Below, in pieces: positions 16,157 to 24,216 of a stretch of 64,000 bases of DNA. The stretch lies in contig NZ_JBLREB010000001.1 in NCBI RefSeq assembly GCF_048159605.1, positions 1,178,001 through 1,242,000 on the forward strand, given 5' to 3'. This DNA is from Ectobacillus polymachus. GTDB taxonomy: Bacteria > Bacillota > Bacilli > Bacillales > Bacillaceae_G. The notes under the pieces were generated by a model. That model did not search any database and was not told the origin of the DNA. It saw only the letters and a program-made list of their open reading frames with translations. The first letter of the stretch is position 1. Every line of letters starts with the position of its first letter. Position numbers and translations under genes: made by a program.

Positions 16157-17131
16157 TTATTTAGAAATATATGTAGCAATTTGCTCGCCATGAAATCTGC
16201 CATTTTCAATAAAAATTTCATTTGCATCGTTTCCTGCTGCAATTACTCCTGCAATAAATATACCCGGTACATTCGTTTCCATTGTCTCTTCATTATATTG
16301 AGGGCGACCTGTTTGCGGATCGATTTCCACACCCATTTTCTTTATAAAGCTATGATCGGGATGATACCCAGTCATTGCAAATACAAAATCATTCTTAATT
16401 GTAACTTCTTCATCGTTGGCAACATAAGTTACAGAATGTTCTTCAATTTTCTTGACATTTGCTTGAAACACCATCTGAATAACCCCATTACGAACCAATG
16501 ATTCGAACTCTGGTAACACCCATGGCTTAATACTAGAAGAATATATATCTCCTCTATATAATACCGTAACATGAGCCCCCGCTTTCACTAGCTCTAGCGC
16601 TGCATCTATGCTGGAGTTTTTCCCACCAATGACAACAACATCTCGGTCAAAGTAAGGATGTGCCTCTTTAAAATAGTGAAATACCTTTTCTAACTCCTCA
16701 CCGGGAACATTCATATAATTTGGATGATCATAATATCCAGTAGCAATAATAACGTAGCGAGTTTCATACTTGCAGGCCTGTCCATCACGTTTGATTGTAT
16801 GAACATAAAAGGAGCCATTTTCTTGCTTTTCCACAGCGCGAACTTCTTCAAATGCATGAACGCGAAGCTGCTTACGTTTTACGACTTCTCGATAATAAGC
16901 TAGCGCTTGATTACGTACAGGCTTCCGATTTTCAGTAATAAAAGGAACGCCGCCAATTTCTAATCGATCACTCGAAGAAAAAAACGTTTGATGGGTTGGA
17001 TATCGATAAATAGAATTTACAATATTCCCTTTCTCAATAACTAAAGCATCAATACCAATCGTTTGCATTGCCATTGCTGCTGCTAACCCACATGGACCTC
17101 CGCCAATAACAATTACTTGTTCTTTTTGCAT
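16157..17131 (-). CDS. bdr: Bacillithiol disulfide reductase (YpdA/Bdr)
   Basis: A 324-aa FAD/NAD(P)-binding oxidoreductase matching YpdA, which reduces bacillithiol disulfide with NADPH. The FAD-binding motif is VIGGGPCGLAAA (residues 8-19) and carries the single conserved cysteine (C14) reported as important in this family. The NADPH-binding motif VIGGKNSSIDAALEL is at about 154-168. ATGYYD and the C-terminal GIFIAGVIAAG are the conserved ATG and second FAD segments. The ATG at 17131 has GGGAGTG upstream. Family identity is from pattern and length (324 aa as in B. subtilis). Confidence 0.92.
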   Translation of the reverse strand: MQKEQVIVIGGGPCGLAAAMAMQTIGIDALVIEKGNIVNSIYRYPTHQTFFSSSDRLEIGGVPFITENRKPVRNQALAYYREVVKRKQLRVHAFEEVRAVEKQENGSFYVHTIKRDGQACKYETRYVIIATGYYDHPNYMNVPGEELEKVFHYFKEAHPYFDRDVVVIGGKNSSIDAALELVKAGAHVTVLYRGDIYSSSIKPWVLPEFESLVRNGVIQMVFQANVKKIEEHSVTYVANDEEVTIKNDFVFAMTGYHPDHSFIKKMGVEIDPQTGRPQYNEETMETNVPGIFIAGVIAAGNDANEIFIENGRFHGEQIATYISK

Positions 17132-17195
17132 TATTCTTTCACTCCCAACCATTCTACCAACCATAATTATGACATGAAACGAATCATCTGTCCAA

Positions 17196-17220
17196 AAAGA
17201 AAAAACCTACTAGCGTAGGT
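17196..17220 (-). terminator. Intrinsic terminator after the small membrane protein gene
   Basis: ACCTAC-TAGC-GTAGGT followed by TTTTTTC on the minus strand. Confidence 0.75.
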
Positions 17221-17263
17221 ATAGCAACTGTTTTTGATATATTTTATATAAATGCCGTTGTTT

Positions 17264-17488
17264 TTACTTCATGAAAGCATCCATGATTTGCAATACTACT
17301 ATCAATACAAATAAAATCGTAAATGAAATGCCGTAAAATCCATAGAACCAATAACGATCTCCCTTTGTTTCCAGTCCAAAAAATGCATCCAAACGTTGAA
17401 TAAGCTTACGAGCTTTCACTTTCTTATTTGTCTTTTCATGAGTGTAATGCGATGGTAATGCGACAGATTGATTCCAAGCAGCTTTCAT
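17264..17488 (-). CDS. Small single-helix membrane protein (possibly YpbF-like)
   Basis: A 74-aa protein with a basic N-terminal half (KTNKKVKARKLIQRL) and one predicted transmembrane helix (about residues 47-70). The ATG at 17488 has GGGGAGAAGAGG upstream; the longer open frame before it lacks support. It lies between the gudB and bdr genes, where B. subtilis has ypbF (a DUF2663 protein of about 147 aa), and may be a short relative, but I cannot confirm this. The function is unknown. Confidence 0.65.
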   Translation of the reverse strand: MKAAWNQSVALPSHYTHEKTNKKVKARKLIQRLDAFFGLETKGDRYWFYGFYGISFTILFVLIVVLQIMDAFMK

Positions 17489-17674
17489 CCTCTTCTCCCC
17501 TTTTCCTTTATACGAGAGCTCTTCACTGAGAAAAGTATAGCATGAATTCCGAATGCGAACAAGTGTTCTTTTTGCTTTTTTACTGAAAATTATGTATCGA
17601 ATACATACAAAATGGACCGCAAACAGAACTACCTGCATGCGGTCCATTTTTTTAAATATGTATGGGAAAAAGAA

Positions 17675-18952
17675 TTATACCCATCCTCTAAATCTACTTG
17701 CTTCTGCCATCTTTCGAACCCCAATCATATAGGCTGCTAAACGCATATTTATCTTACGTACTTGCGCCGTTTCATAAATAGAATTAAATGATTTTACCAT
17801 TACTTTCTCAAGACGCTGCTCTACTTCTTCCTCAGTCCAGTAAAAGCCTTGGTTATTTTGCACCCATTCAAAGTAAGAAACGGTTACGCCTCCTGAACTT
17901 GCCAGTACATCTGGAACTAGCAAAATACCTCGATCTGTAAGGATTTTTGTTGCTTTAAGTGTTGTAGGACCATTTGCCGCTTCTACTACAATTTTTGCTT
18001 TAATATTTGCAGCATTTTCTTCGGTGATTTGATTTTCAATTGCAGCTGGAACTAAAATATCACAATCCAATTCAAGCATCTCTTTATTCGTAATCGTATT
18101 TTGAAACAATTTTGTTACTGTTCCAAAGCTATCACGGCGATCCAGTAAATAATCGATATCTAATCCGTTTGGATCATAGAGTGCACCGTACGCATCAGAA
18201 ATTGCGATTACTTTTGCACCAGCATCATGCATAAACTTAGCTAAATAGCTACCTGCATTCCCAAATCCTTGAATGACAACGCGCGCATCCTTCACAGAAA
18301 TTCCACGCTTTTTAGCGGCCTCACGTATCATGAAAGTAACACCTTTAGCAGTTGCAGTTTCTCGGCCTTGAGAACCACCTAATACAAGAGGCTTACCTGT
18401 TATAAAACCTGGTGAATTAAACTCATCAATTCGGCTATATTCATCCATCATCCAAGCCATAATTTGTGAGTTTGTATAAACATCTGGAGCTGGAATATCC
18501 TTTGTTGGTCCAACAATTTGACTAATTGCTCGAACATATCCACGGCTTAATCGCTCCAATTCACGAAATGACATTTCACGAGGATCACAAATGATACCAC
18601 CTTTACCTCCCCCATATGGAAGATCTACAATCCCGCACTTTAAACTCATCCAAATGGAAAGCGCCTTCACTTCATACTCTGTTACGTTCGGATGAAAGCG
18701 GATTCCACCTTTTGTAGGACCAACTGCATCATTATGTTGAGCACGATATCCAGTAAAAATTTTGACATTTCCATCATCCATACGAACGGGAATTTTTACC
18801 GTCATCATGCGAATTGGTTCTTTTAACAATTCATACACTTCTTGCGGATAGCCTAATTTTTCTAGCGCTTCTTTAATGACGATTTGCGTCGATTGTAAGA
18901 GCTTTAAATGCTGTTCTTGCTGTAGCTTTTGATTCTGATTCTCGGCTACCAT
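17675..18952 (-). CDS. gudB: NAD-specific glutamate dehydrogenase
   Basis: A 425-aa catabolic glutamate dehydrogenase that oxidises glutamate to 2-oxoglutarate and ammonia. Conserved segments are GYRAQHNDAVGPTKGGIRFHP (about residues 66-86), the catalytic lysine motif LPYGGGKGG (about 110-118), PAPDVYTN and the Rossmann motif IQGFGNAG (about 222-229). The EVKALSIWMSLKCGIV region has no three-residue duplication of the sort that inactivates the cryptic gudB of laboratory B. subtilis, so it should be active. It could equally be named rocG. The ATG at 18952 has GGGGGATT upstream. A cre-like site lies upstream at 19061. Confidence 0.95.
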   Translation of the reverse strand: MVAENQNQKLQQEQHLKLLQSTQIVIKEALEKLGYPQEVYELLKEPIRMMTVKIPVRMDDGNVKIFTGYRAQHNDAVGPTKGGIRFHPNVTEYEVKALSIWMSLKCGIVDLPYGGGKGGIICDPREMSFRELERLSRGYVRAISQIVGPTKDIPAPDVYTNSQIMAWMMDEYSRIDEFNSPGFITGKPLVLGGSQGRETATAKGVTFMIREAAKKRGISVKDARVVIQGFGNAGSYLAKFMHDAGAKVIAISDAYGALYDPNGLDIDYLLDRRDSFGTVTKLFQNTITNKEMLELDCDILVPAAIENQITEENAANIKAKIVVEAANGPTTLKATKILTDRGILLVPDVLASSGGVTVSYFEWVQNNQGFYWTEEEVEQRLEKVMVKSFNSIYETAQVRKINMRLAAYMIGVRKMAEASRFRGWV

Positions 18953-19060
18953 GATAATCCCCCTGTACATTCAATTTCTTTCACATTGCCTAGTATACAC
19001 CGCGATACTTTTGGAATTCAAACCAAACGAATCCTTTGATACATAAGGTCTAAATCTAAG

Positions 19061-19075
19061 ATGTAAACGGTTGCA
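19061..19075. promoter_or_regulatory. cre-like catabolite operator upstream of gudB
   Basis: The 15 bases ATGTAAACGGTTGCA match the catabolite-responsive element consensus WTGNAANCGNWNNCW at every fixed position, and the reverse complement also matches. It lies 109 bases upstream of the gudB start. CcpA repression of a catabolic glutamate dehydrogenase is known in B. subtilis (rocG), so the site is functionally plausible; binding here is inference. Confidence 0.7.
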
Positions 19076-19161
19076 AAAACAATTATAACACACATTCTAA
19101 CTTTCTAAATAAGCTTATATTATTTTTATACAAAAATAATTTCACTTTATTATATTCTATG

Positions 19162-19196
19162 AAAAAAACCTCAACCTTATGAGTTGAGGCCTTTTT
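19162..19196. terminator. Terminator overlapping the mecB stop
   Basis: CCTCAAC and GTTGAGG (19169-19189) form the stem, with A and T tracts outside. The mecB stop codon (19177-19179) lies in the loop. Confidence 0.8.
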
Positions 19197-19782
19197 TAGC
19201 AACAAAATAAGAATAAAGTTGTTCAATTGCTCGTTCCTTCATCAATTCTTTTCCATACTCTACAAGTCGATAAATGGTTATCGTTGCAGAATTGCCGTAC
19301 TCTGCTAAAATTGCAATCATATTTTCATTATTAAGCGTCATATCTTCGTCTAACAGTACATAAAATCTGTCTTGAAACGAATATAGTTTTCCGCCTGTAA
19401 CTCCTAATGAATATAGCCGATTAGCTAATGCTATAACATCGTCTAATGAAGAAAATTCATATAATATATCATCGCTTTCATCTAGCGTAACCTGCATTTC
19501 AATAAATTCATCACTAAAATCTTCTTCCAGATCATCCTCTTGATGCTCTTTCGTTACGATAACAATCATCCCTTGCGCCTGCAAAGAAAACACTTCGACC
19601 GCAATTGGTCCATCTGCTTCAAAGCCAAGCTCACGATTCGCTTCATGCATCATATCACGAAACAGTTGCTGTACTTTCGGAGCATTCTTCCATAAGTCTT
19701 CCTTTGTAAGCCCTCGTTCCATTAAATCATCAAAAGTTAGAAAAATTTTAATTTTGTTGTAATTTAATCGTTCCAGCCTCAT
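19177..19782 (-). CDS. mecB: MecA-type ClpC adapter protein (MecB/YpbH)
   Basis: A 201-aa adapter of the MecA family, which delivers substrates to the ClpCP protease. It shows the N-terminal substrate-binding segment (MRLERLNYNKIKIFLTFDDL, with ERGLTKEDLW) and a C-terminal ClpC-binding domain, joined by an acidic linker (HQEDDLEEDFSDEF, about residues 80-93). The ypbH/mecB paralogue is the better fit because it lies beside the ypbB-recQ-ypbD-ypbE cluster as in B. subtilis, while mecA sits elsewhere. The ATG at 19782 has AGGAGGG upstream. Confidence 0.88.
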   Translation of the reverse strand: MRLERLNYNKIKIFLTFDDLMERGLTKEDLWKNAPKVQQLFRDMMHEANRELGFEADGPIAVEVFSLQAQGMIVIVTKEHQEDDLEEDFSDEFIEMQVTLDESDDILYEFSSLDDVIALANRLYSLGVTGGKLYSFQDRFYVLLDEDMTLNNENMIAILAEYGNSATITIYRLVEYGKELMKERAIEQLYSYFVAKKGLNS

Positions 19783-19852
19783 CTCATACCCTCCTAACAT
19801 CAACCGCTGCATTTAGATTAGTATATGAAACAGAAATAGGATGGTTCATCGT

Positions 19853-20746
19853 TCAGGCACGTATGATCCAACGATCCCATTCTTCTTTCGTCGCGCCTAC
19901 TATATAGTTCTTCACCGCTTCTTTTTCTTGTTCTGGAAGCTTCAATATGGCACCGCCGCCAAGACCAATCGTTAGAAAATCGTACTTTTCACGTAGACGG
20001 TTTGCCAATTTAATTGTCGCTACTACATTTCTTTGTAGTGAACAGGAGAGAAAGACAAACTTTGGATGTAATTCTTCAATAACAATATCGATATCGTTTT
20101 CTTCAATGCTTGTCCCTAAATAAATAGATTGGTACCCTTTTCTCCGTAAATAAATAGTGAAGATTAAAAGTCCGAGTTCATGAGTTTCATTGGGGCCGCA
20201 AACGGTAATTACTTTTGGAAGAACAGTATTTACCGTTAGATTGTGATAGATCATTCCTATCCGTGAGCGAAGAAATGACATAGCAAAATGCTCATGAGCG
20301 CTCGTAATTTTATGATTCTCACAAAGCTCTCTAAGTTTGGTTACAACCTCTAATAGTATTTCCGTTGTCACCTTATCTACAGAAAAAATACTAAAGGCTT
20401 CATTTAAATACTCGTGAGCTTTAATTTCATCAAATTGTAGCAGAGAATGGAGAATAGAGTCAATTAAAATTTCTTTATGACTAGCCTCATTATCATATAC
20501 TTTCGTATTAAGTTGACTGCTTTCTAATAAACTAACCGCTTGTCCAATCGTAAACCCTTCATTTACTTTCTCTAATAGCCACTTCAGTATTTTAACATGT
20601 TCTTCTGTATATAGCCGATGTCCTGCTTCATTTCGTTTTGGTGCAATAATTTGATATCTTCGTTCCCATGCACGTAACGTACCTGGATGGATACCAAGCA
20701 TATTTGAAACTGCTTTAATGTTATATTTTCCTTCATAATAATCCAT
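19853..20746 (-). CDS. MerR-family regulator with cobalamin-binding domain
   Basis: A 297-aa regulator. Residues 8-75 are a MerR-type DNA-binding domain (KAVSNMLGIHPGTLRAWERR, then RLYTEEHVKIL). Residues about 90-165 are a helical bundle with an E-H pair (H151-E152-H153), and residues 175-295 are a B12-binding Rossmann fold. The B12 motif reads E187-x-H189-x-x-G192, followed by SCSLQRN (about 245) and GLGGGA, the layout of CarH/LitR proteins that sense light through adenosylcobalamin. By eye the tryptophan-histidine pair of CarH is not present (C142-E143 instead), so photosensing is uncertain. The ATG at 20746 was chosen as the family-like start. It lies between mecB and the phosphoesterase-like gene, whose end it nearly touches. 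Confidence 0.85.
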   Translation of the reverse strand: MDYYEGKYNIKAVSNMLGIHPGTLRAWERRYQIIAPKRNEAGHRLYTEEHVKILKWLLEKVNEGFTIGQAVSLLESSQLNTKVYDNEASHKEILIDSILHSLLQFDEIKAHEYLNEAFSIFSVDKVTTEILLEVVTKLRELCENHKITSAHEHFAMSFLRSRIGMIYHNLTVNTVLPKVITVCGPNETHELGLLIFTIYLRRKGYQSIYLGTSIEENDIDIVIEELHPKFVFLSCSLQRNVVATIKLANRLREKYDFLTIGLGGGAILKLPEQEKEAVKNYIVGATKEEWDRWIIRA

Positions 20747-20772
20747 TCCTGTTTCCCACCTTACAAAACGTA

Positions 20773-21519
20773 TCAATAGTCTATTGCCTTTACAGTTACG
20801 ATACATACTTCTGGAGGACGCAGTCTAAGGAAAGAATACGATGGACTAAATCCATTGCTAATATACTGTTTTGTATGACCCAAATCATATATTCCAACTT
20901 TTCCCGATTGATTCTTAGCAACTCCACTTAAAATGAGCGAGATACGATCATCCTTACTTACTTTGTTCTCAATACTACAATCATGGCTGGCAAGAATGCG
21001 AAATCCATCCTCTCCGGAGTCGCTAAGGGCTAAATCAAGACGATCTCTCTTCAACACAACATCATCTACGCCTAGAAGTATAAGTTTCTCGCCACTGTAG
21101 GATTCAAAGGCAGCACATGTATTATCTAGAATCGTTACTTTGTGATCAAGTAAAAGTGCATCTAGCTCGTGTGCATCTCCTTCATAATCCTTCTCTCCCC
21201 AAACAAAATAAAGCGGACCAATTTCACGTAATACCTCAATATTATTCGCTACTCTCTCCAATGGAACACCCTTGTCTGTCAGATTTCCGCCAATGATAAC
21301 AAAGTCTACACTTTCCTTTACTTGTTCCAATATACGATGGGAAATGACACATCTACGAATATCTGAAATATAAAAAATAGAAACTTCTCCAAAACTTCTT
21401 GGAAAGTTAGCAAATGTAATCTCTTGCTTACGAATTATTATCTTATTTGTCTTTTTATATTGATAAAGACCAAGTAGTATAACAGCCCCTATTAGAACTG
21501 TCGTTATTAACCAAATCAT
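20773..21519 (-). CDS. ypbG: Metallophosphoesterase-like protein lacking metal ligands (YpbG type)
   Basis: A 248-aa protein with one N-terminal membrane helix (about residues 2-20) and a calcineurin-like phosphoesterase fold. The motif positions are recognisable but mutated: DxH reads D53-I-R55, GDxxD reads GGNLTD (77-82), GNHD reads GEKD (108-111), and the late SGHTHGGQ region reads SGVAKNQSG (198-206). Only SHD (178-180) keeps its histidine. It is therefore probably not a metal-dependent phosphatase. The start has AAGGGG upstream. The neighbours mecB and ypbE match the B. subtilis ypb cluster, in which ypbG is an annotated phosphoesterase. Confidence 0.8.
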   Translation of the reverse strand: MIWLITTVLIGAVILLGLYQYKKTNKIIIRKQEITFANFPRSFGEVSIFYISDIRRCVISHRILEQVKESVDFVIIGGNLTDKGVPLERVANNIEVLREIGPLYFVWGEKDYEGDAHELDALLLDHKVTILDNTCAAFESYSGEKLILLGVDDVVLKRDRLDLALSDSGEDGFRILASHDCSIENKVSKDDRISLILSGVAKNQSGKVGIYDLGHTKQYISNGFSPSYSFLRLRPPEVCIVTVKAIDY

Positions 21520-21664
21520 AGTATACCCCTTATATTAATGTTCTACATTACCTATACAGATAATATCATACTATCGAGTTAAAGAAGAAAGATAATGTAT
21601 CGCTTCTAGAAGAAATCCTATTCCATACATTGGAACATGCATTGGACACGGCAGTTCTTATCAT

Positions 21665-22120
21665 CTATCGGGATGGGATTTTTAGTACTTGACCTGCTTT
21701 CACATTATTATTTTGAATGGTATTGTATTTTAAAATAATAGCTACACCATCTTCATTTGGAAAGTATTGCTTTGCAATGCTCTCTAACGTCTCGCCTTCC
21801 TTAACCTTATGGAAGGTAAACGTCCCTGTTTGTCCTGACGTTTTTTGTTGTTCGGGTTGAGTTGTACTTTCAAAGAATATTTTTTCGTAAAGCTGGGAGT
21901 TTTCCTCTAGTTCCTTCTCCTTTTGAGTCATATATTGATTTGTAAAATAATAAACAGCAACAGGTAACACAATAAAAACTACAACTAGAAGACGGAGAAA
22001 CAAATATTGATAACGACGTTTCTTTTTCTTCTTTTTATTCTTTTGATTATGTACCTCGCTTCTTGGAGGTAAAGATTGTAGTTCATTCTCTTGTTCCTTT
22101 GATGGTGCTTGCTCAGACAT
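21665..22120 (-). CDS. ypbE: LysM-domain membrane-anchored protein (YpbE type)
   Basis: A 151-aa protein with a polar, lysine-rich cytoplasmic start (KKKKKKRRYQYLFLR, residues about 30-44), one transmembrane helix (about 40-62) and an external part ending in a LysM peptidoglycan-binding domain (about 103-149; EGETLESIAKQYF ... ILKYN ... GQVLKIPS). It is inside-in oriented by the positive-inside rule. The start overlaps the stop of ypbD by eight bases with GGAGGGAG upstream, so it is coupled to ypbD. The cellular role is unknown beyond wall binding. Confidence 0.88.
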   Translation of the reverse strand: MSEQAPSKEQENELQSLPPRSEVHNQKNKKKKKKRRYQYLFLRLLVVVFIVLPVAVYYFTNQYMTQKEKELEENSQLYEKIFFESTTQPEQQKTSGQTGTFTFHKVKEGETLESIAKQYFPNEDGVAIILKYNTIQNNNVKAGQVLKIPSR

Positions 22121-22694
22121 CTTCTTCTCCCTCCGTTACCTTCCTTAAATGAAGTCCCATGATGAAATCAACAAGAAAATGAGCAAATATAGGTACGAGT
22201 AAATTACCAGTATATACAAATAAGCAACCAAACGATACACTTATCAATAAAACGAAAAAAAATAAAAATGGCTTTTTTAAGTAACGTACATGTAAAACAG
22301 CAAAAATAATACTGGAAGCTACGATTCCGAATTTTGTTTGTAGAATTCCTCGAAATAATAGTTCCTCTGAAAATCCAATACATAACGTTAACATAAAAAG
22401 GTAAGGCACGCTAATCCCGCGAAATATTCGATCATTTATGCCTCCATCGTCCATCCATTCCTCTGGTAACAGTTTCGTAGCTACTAGGTCTACTAAAACG
22501 ATACAACCAGCAATGCCCCCGCCCCCAATTAATATCACGATAGGGTCCCAAACAAATAAAGAATATAGCTTTGAAACGTCATGAAAGAGCATGTATGATA
22601 ATAGGACACTAAGTGTGATAATGATTGCTTGTGTAATAAGTAAATGTAAGCGTAATTCACGAACGGTCATGTTTTGCTCCTGTTCTTTATTCAT
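22113..22694 (-). CDS. ypbD: CPBP-family intramembrane glutamic endopeptidase (YpbD type)
   Basis: A 193-aa protein with about five to six membrane helices. The CPBP (Abi) motifs are FSEELLFRGILQ (about residues 106-117), FAVLHVRY (about 129) and HFLVDFIMG (about 170). The paired glutamates and histidines are the proposed active site of this Rce1-type protease family. The substrate is unknown. It overlaps the end of recQ by eight bases and the start of ypbE by eight bases, so the genes form a tightly coupled block. Confidence 0.87.
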   Translation of the reverse strand: MNKEQEQNMTVRELRLHLLITQAIIITLSVLLSYMLFHDVSKLYSLFVWDPIVILIGGGGIAGCIVLVDLVATKLLPEEWMDDGGINDRIFRGISVPYLFMLTLCIGFSEELLFRGILQTKFGIVASSIIFAVLHVRYLKKPFLFFFVLLISVSFGCLFVYTGNLLVPIFAHFLVDFIMGLHLRKVTEGEEDV

Positions 22695-24216
22695 GTTCCC
22701 TCCACATATTCAAATAAAACAGCTGCCCTAAATGCATTCTCCAATCTTTCTGTTCTTTCTCTTCTTTGTTGTTACTCTTACAATAGTAATTTACATCTAT
22801 TCCGCACAAATCACAGCAATGGTCTGGATGATGATCAAGCCTATATCCAAACAGCTGCAACAATCCAAGTCTTCTGCATTCATTCGTACTTAACCATCTT
22901 TGCATGGCACGTAGCTTATTCATTTTCTGCTGTAGTAAAGTAGCGGCAGCTTCCGATATAGAGCTGGCGGCAGCTAGCCCAAGCTTCTCTTTATCCAGCC
23001 ATTCTCCCTCTATAATACCTAAGCTTTCAAGTTGAAAGTATACAAACCGCCAATGCTGCTCTGTAAATCCAATTATATTCCTTGCTACTTCTTCAGTACG
23101 TTCTAATGATATCATGCTCGTACGTTCTTGTACCAAGGTTGACACGAATCCTTCAATTAATTCAGTTTGAGGAAGCTCACTAGAAATCATGCTGATTGGT
23201 ACTTCATGATCAGCTGCAGAAAGTAGTACAATTGCCACACTGTCTTGCTGATCACGACCCGCTCGTCCAATTTCTTGCAAATAAGATTCAATATTTGATG
23301 GATATTGAAAATGAATAACATATCGAACATTCGGCTTATTTATTCCCATGCCGAATGCACTTGTACATGAAATGATGCGAAGTTGATCATGAATAAATTG
23401 TTGCTGAATAAGCATACGATCTTCCTGATCCATCCCCCCATGATAGTGGGAAACTCCCATTACTCCTTCATCACGTAAATAGAGAGCAATTGCCTCCGAC
23501 CAATAGCGACTTGAACAATAAATAATACCCGGTCCCTCTAGCCGTTTTACGTAGTCTAATAATACTCTCTTTTTTTCTTCTGTGGAATCAACTCTTTCTA
23601 CACAAAAGGCAATATTCGGTCTGTCAATTGAAAATAGATGTAGCTTTACATCTTTAAGCTGTAAGGTATTTACAATATCATCTAGCATCTCCCGAGTTGC
23701 AGTTGCAGTTAAGGCAAGCACAGGAGGTGAATCTAGCTCTGTAATGACATTATGAAGCCTCTGGTAATCTGGGCGAAAATCATAGCCCCATTGTGAAATA
23801 CAATGAGCCTCGTCAACAACGAATAATGAAATGTTTGTTCGTTTCATTGCCCGAACAAAGATCCGTGATTGTAACATTTCAGGAGATACAAATATAAATT
23901 TATACGTTTGTATATTTTGCATTGCTTTTTGTTTTTCCTCATACGTACGGAAGCTATTAAAGGCAATTACACGCTTTTCCCCAATTAACCGTAATTGATC
24001 GACCTGATCTTCCATAAGAGATAACAACGGAGAAACAATAACAACTGCTCCTTCGCGCACAAAGGCGGGTATTTGATACGTAATAGATTTACCACCACCT
24101 GTTGGCAGCATCGCAACAACATTATGACCATCTAACAAATCCATAATGATTTCCCTTTGTCCTGGTCGGAAGGATTCATATTTAAATTTTTCTTTCAGTA
24201 CAGCCTCAATATTCAT
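22687..24216 (-). CDS. recQ: RecQ-family ATP-dependent DNA helicase (RecS type)
   Basis: A 509-aa 3'-5' DNA helicase. Motifs are: Q/motif 0 FRPGQREI (about 16), motif I LPTGGGKSITYQ (36-47), motif II VDEAHCISQWGYDF (about 134-147), motif III ALTATAT (about 169), motif V CTSAFGMGINKPNVRYVIH (about 278-296) and motif VI QEIGRAGRDQQ (about 303-313). A zinc-binding RQC region is short (CRRLGLLQLFGY ... HCCDLCG) and there is no HRDC domain, so it matches the short RecS form. It overlaps ypbB by four bases and lies in the same block. The role is in DNA repair and replication-fork processing. Confidence 0.94.
   Translation of the reverse strand: MNIEAVLKEKFKYESFRPGQREIIMDLLDGHNVVAMLPTGGGKSITYQIPAFVREGAVVIVSPLLSLMEDQVDQLRLIGEKRVIAFNSFRTYEEKQKAMQNIQTYKFIFVSPEMLQSRIFVRAMKRTNISLFVVDEAHCISQWGYDFRPDYQRLHNVITELDSPPVLALTATATREMLDDIVNTLQLKDVKLHLFSIDRPNIAFCVERVDSTEEKKRVLLDYVKRLEGPGIIYCSSRYWSEAIALYLRDEGVMGVSHYHGGMDQEDRMLIQQQFIHDQLRIISCTSAFGMGINKPNVRYVIHFQYPSNIESYLQEIGRAGRDQQDSVAIVLLSAADHEVPISMISSELPQTELIEGFVSTLVQERTSMISLERTEEVARNIIGFTEQHWRFVYFQLESLGIIEGEWLDKEKLGLAAASSISEAAATLLQQKMNKLRAMQRWLSTNECRRLGLLQLFGYRLDHHPDHCCDLCGIDVNYYCKSNNKEEKEQKDWRMHLGQLFYLNMWREHE

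Noticed and set aside
21570..21696. Plus-strand frame with gene-like residues (SLLEEILFHTLEHALDTAVL)
   Set aside because: No start codon or ribosome binding site, short, and it runs into the antisense of ypbE. It could be a fossil but cannot be supported.
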